Of a DNA stretch of 21,087 nt, positions 19,977 to 21,087 are shown in pieces. The notes under the pieces were generated by a model. The model was not told where the DNA came from. It saw nothing but the letters and a program-made list of their open reading frames with translations, and searched no databases. A program made the position numbers and the translations under genes. This DNA comes from CAKZRD01 sp964549155 (lineage in GTDB: Archaea > Nanobdellota > Nanobdellia > Pacearchaeales > GW2011-AR1): the NCBI GenBank assembly GCA_964549155.1, contig CAZJUG010000013.1, positions 1 through 21,087 of the forward strand. Reading direction: 5' to 3'. Position 1 is the stretch's first letter; every line of letters begins with the position of its first letter.

Positions 19977-20756
19977 ATGGTTAATAAAGAAAAAATAGAA
20001 GATTTTAACAATTTATTTGAAGAGTTAAAGTCTGCTAGATATGAAGAGAATAAAAATAAAGTAAAGGAAATAGAGATTAAAATAAATAATCTTGTTAAAA
20101 AAATAGAAGCAAGTGGGAAAAACGGTATAAAAATAGTTGGATGGGATTATTCCTCTAGCGACATTAGAAGTTCTATTAGCATGGAAGAAAATGGCAAAAA
20201 GGTAGATTTAAGAAAAAAATCTAGTAGTTATTTTGGAAAATTAAAAGAAGTTTTAAAGAAAGGTATGGGAAGTCAAGAAAATTTAAATTTAAAACTTCAA
20301 GGTAATGGAGCAACTTTTGTTTGTCCAATACCTATATCTAAACTAAATACTATTCTTCTCCAAGAAAATATAAAAGAATTTTGGGTATCCATTGACAAAG
20401 GAATAAAGAATAGTCAAGATTTTGATGCACTAATGGGCGAAGCGGAAAGCATGTTTAAAGAGTTTAATGAACCTCAAAAATCTTCTCTAGATAAAATGAC
20501 AAGTATGATTGATAGGTCACTTAATCCTTCACAAAAAGTAAAAGATACGCAAAATAGAATAGACAATATTCTTAAAAAAATTGCTAACGATTTAAATATA
20601 AAAATAGGTGGTTATTCTATTAAGGGAGATAAACTAGATTATATTAAAGACGGAAATGAGCACAAAGTCGATTTATCTAAAATTTCAAAAGAGAACTTGA
20701 AAAATCTTGAAGAGGCTATAAAAATATTATCCAAAGAAACCTCGAATTTATTTTAA
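19977..20756 (+). CDS. Hypothetical protein with an internal duplication (259 aa)
   Basis: I do not recognise this soluble, Lys-rich protein. Residues about 36-93 and 195-251 align with each other: INNLVKKI and IDNILKKI, IKIVGWDY and IKIGGYSI, ENGKKVDLRK and GNEHKVDLSK, then a helix (FGKLKEVLKK and LKNLEEAIKI). It is thus a tandem of a small alpha/beta module separated by a helical linker. Codons are strikingly A-rich (AAA and ATA for Lys and Ile) compared with the G-richer aRF1 gene just upstream, which is consistent with a different origin. No enzyme motif is visible. It is the second gene of the inverted-repeat cassette and has its own promoter. Confidence 0.7.
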   Translation: MVNKEKIEDFNNLFEELKSARYEENKNKVKEIEIKINNLVKKIEASGKNGIKIVGWDYSSSDIRSSISMEENGKKVDLRKKSSSYFGKLKEVLKKGMGSQENLNLKLQGNGATFVCPIPISKLNTILLQENIKEFWVSIDKGIKNSQDFDALMGEAESMFKEFNEPQKSSLDKMTSMIDRSLNPSQKVKDTQNRIDNILKKIANDLNIKIGGYSIKGDKLDYIKDGNEHKVDLSKISKENLKNLEEAIKILSKETSNLF

Positions 20757-20793
20757 TCTTTTTCGCACAACTTCACCTAATTGAAACTAATAA

Positions 20794-20831
20794 GTCAGCC
20801 CCCCACTAAACTATTCACTCGCGACAATCTC
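20794..20831 (-). repeat. Right inverted repeat of the cassette
   Basis: GTCAGCCCCCC (20794-20804), a 16-base spacer and GCGACAATCTC (20821-20831) mirror the left end at 19593-19647. It lies 37 bases after the stop of the 259-residue gene. Confidence 0.6.
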
Positions 20832-20840
20832 TTATTAATA

Positions 20841-21087
20841 AAACTGGCTTGCCCTCCATCCAAGCCCCCGACCACCCACGCATGAAAATTAACTCTTCGC
20901 TCATTCAATCGCTTTGTAAATTTGTGGGTTGCCTCAAATTTAGTCGCTCAAGATTTCGCTCGTCTTTCAGCTCTGAAATTTTCATCCAATCGCAAGTTTC
21001 TTGCTCAGGGAAAATTTCGAGTTCAAGAGAGAATAACACAGATTATATTCCATATTTTTCTGCTGAAAAATACATCTCAAATGCCGT
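20841..21087. other. Gene-free, hairpin-rich right end
   Basis: No coding frame or RNA gene is recognised. Nested inverted repeats are present: ATGAAAATT/AATTTTCAT (20882-20985), TTTCA/TGAAA around GCTC (within 20964-20978), GAAATTTTC/GAAAATTTC (20975-21018) and GCAAG/CTTGC inside it (20992-21004). The sequence also repeats the word TCGCT many times. It resembles the hairpin arrays beside the tRNA genes in style, and may lead into a further element beyond the window. Confidence 0.4.

Larger units (their letters stand above)
19583..20840. mobile_element. Two-gene cassette bounded by matching inverted motifs (candidate mobile unit)
   Basis: GAGATTGTCGC at 19593-19603 and GGGGGGCTGAC at 19637-19647 occur in inverted orientation at the other end as GTCAGCCCCCC (20794-20804) and GCGACAATCTC (20821-20831). 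Each outer motif is preceded by TTATTA on its outer side. The motif order, read inward from each end, is the same, but the spacer between motifs differs (33 and 16 bases). Inside are a small membrane protein gene and a 259-residue gene, each with its own TATA box. No transposase, integrase or relaxase is seen, and no target duplication is obvious. It may be a non-autonomous mobile unit or a conserved pair of convergent noncoding elements. Confidence 0.45.

Overview
This window looks like a piece of a small-genome archaeal chromosome, most likely from a DPANN lineage (Woesearchaeota, Pacearchaeota or Nanoarchaeota type). Established archaeal markers are the class-1 release factor aRF1, ribosomal protein L15e, a short archaeal-type valyl-tRNA synthetase, an M29 aminopeptidase pair and a tRNA-Gly with an intron at position 37/38. 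Most first genes of transcription units have a TTTAAA or TTTATAAA box about 20-30 bases before the start codon, as expected for leaderless archaeal transcripts. Genes inside operons instead overlap their neighbours and several have purine-rich ribosome binding sites. The DNA is AT-rich, and many proteins match no family I can recognise, which also fits DPANN. The lineage call is inference.

Layout. Positions 1-4093 hold four minus-strand genes: a 508-residue protein of unknown function, a YjdF/DUF2238-like membrane protein, a charged low-complexity protein and a partial protein that may be a TIM barrel. Positions 4176-4636 are a broken chimera: the start of a radical SAM enzyme joined out of frame to the end of a C39-like peptidase. 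Positions 4637-5409 hold tRNA-Ser(GGA), intron-bearing tRNA-Gly(CCC), truncated copies of both, and a run of hairpins. Positions 5410-8156 encode a secreted, membrane-anchored beta-helix surface protein broken by one stop codon and one frameshift. tRNA-Pro(GGG) follows, again with a truncated copy of its 3' end.

Positions 8443-10143 hold a small unknown gene, a HAD phosphatase and a zinc-ribbon/Hsp20-like protein, followed by tRNA-Ile(GAU). Positions 10371-13827 are a tightly overlapping six-gene operon built around two M29 aminopeptidases. Positions 13908-19464 carry translation genes (L15e, ValRS, aRF1) alternating with two unknown genes.

Positions 19583-20840 are a two-gene cassette (a small membrane protein and a 259-residue protein with an internal duplication) bounded by matching inverted motifs. 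This is the best candidate here for an undescribed mobile or accessory unit. The window ends in about 250 bases of hairpin-rich DNA with no gene seen.

How the genes work together: the right two thirds are mostly housekeeping (tRNAs, tRNA charging, ribosome, termination, peptide turnover). The accessory content sits in the broken radical SAM/C39 locus, the broken surface protein, the tRNA-linked hairpin regions and the inverted-repeat cassette.
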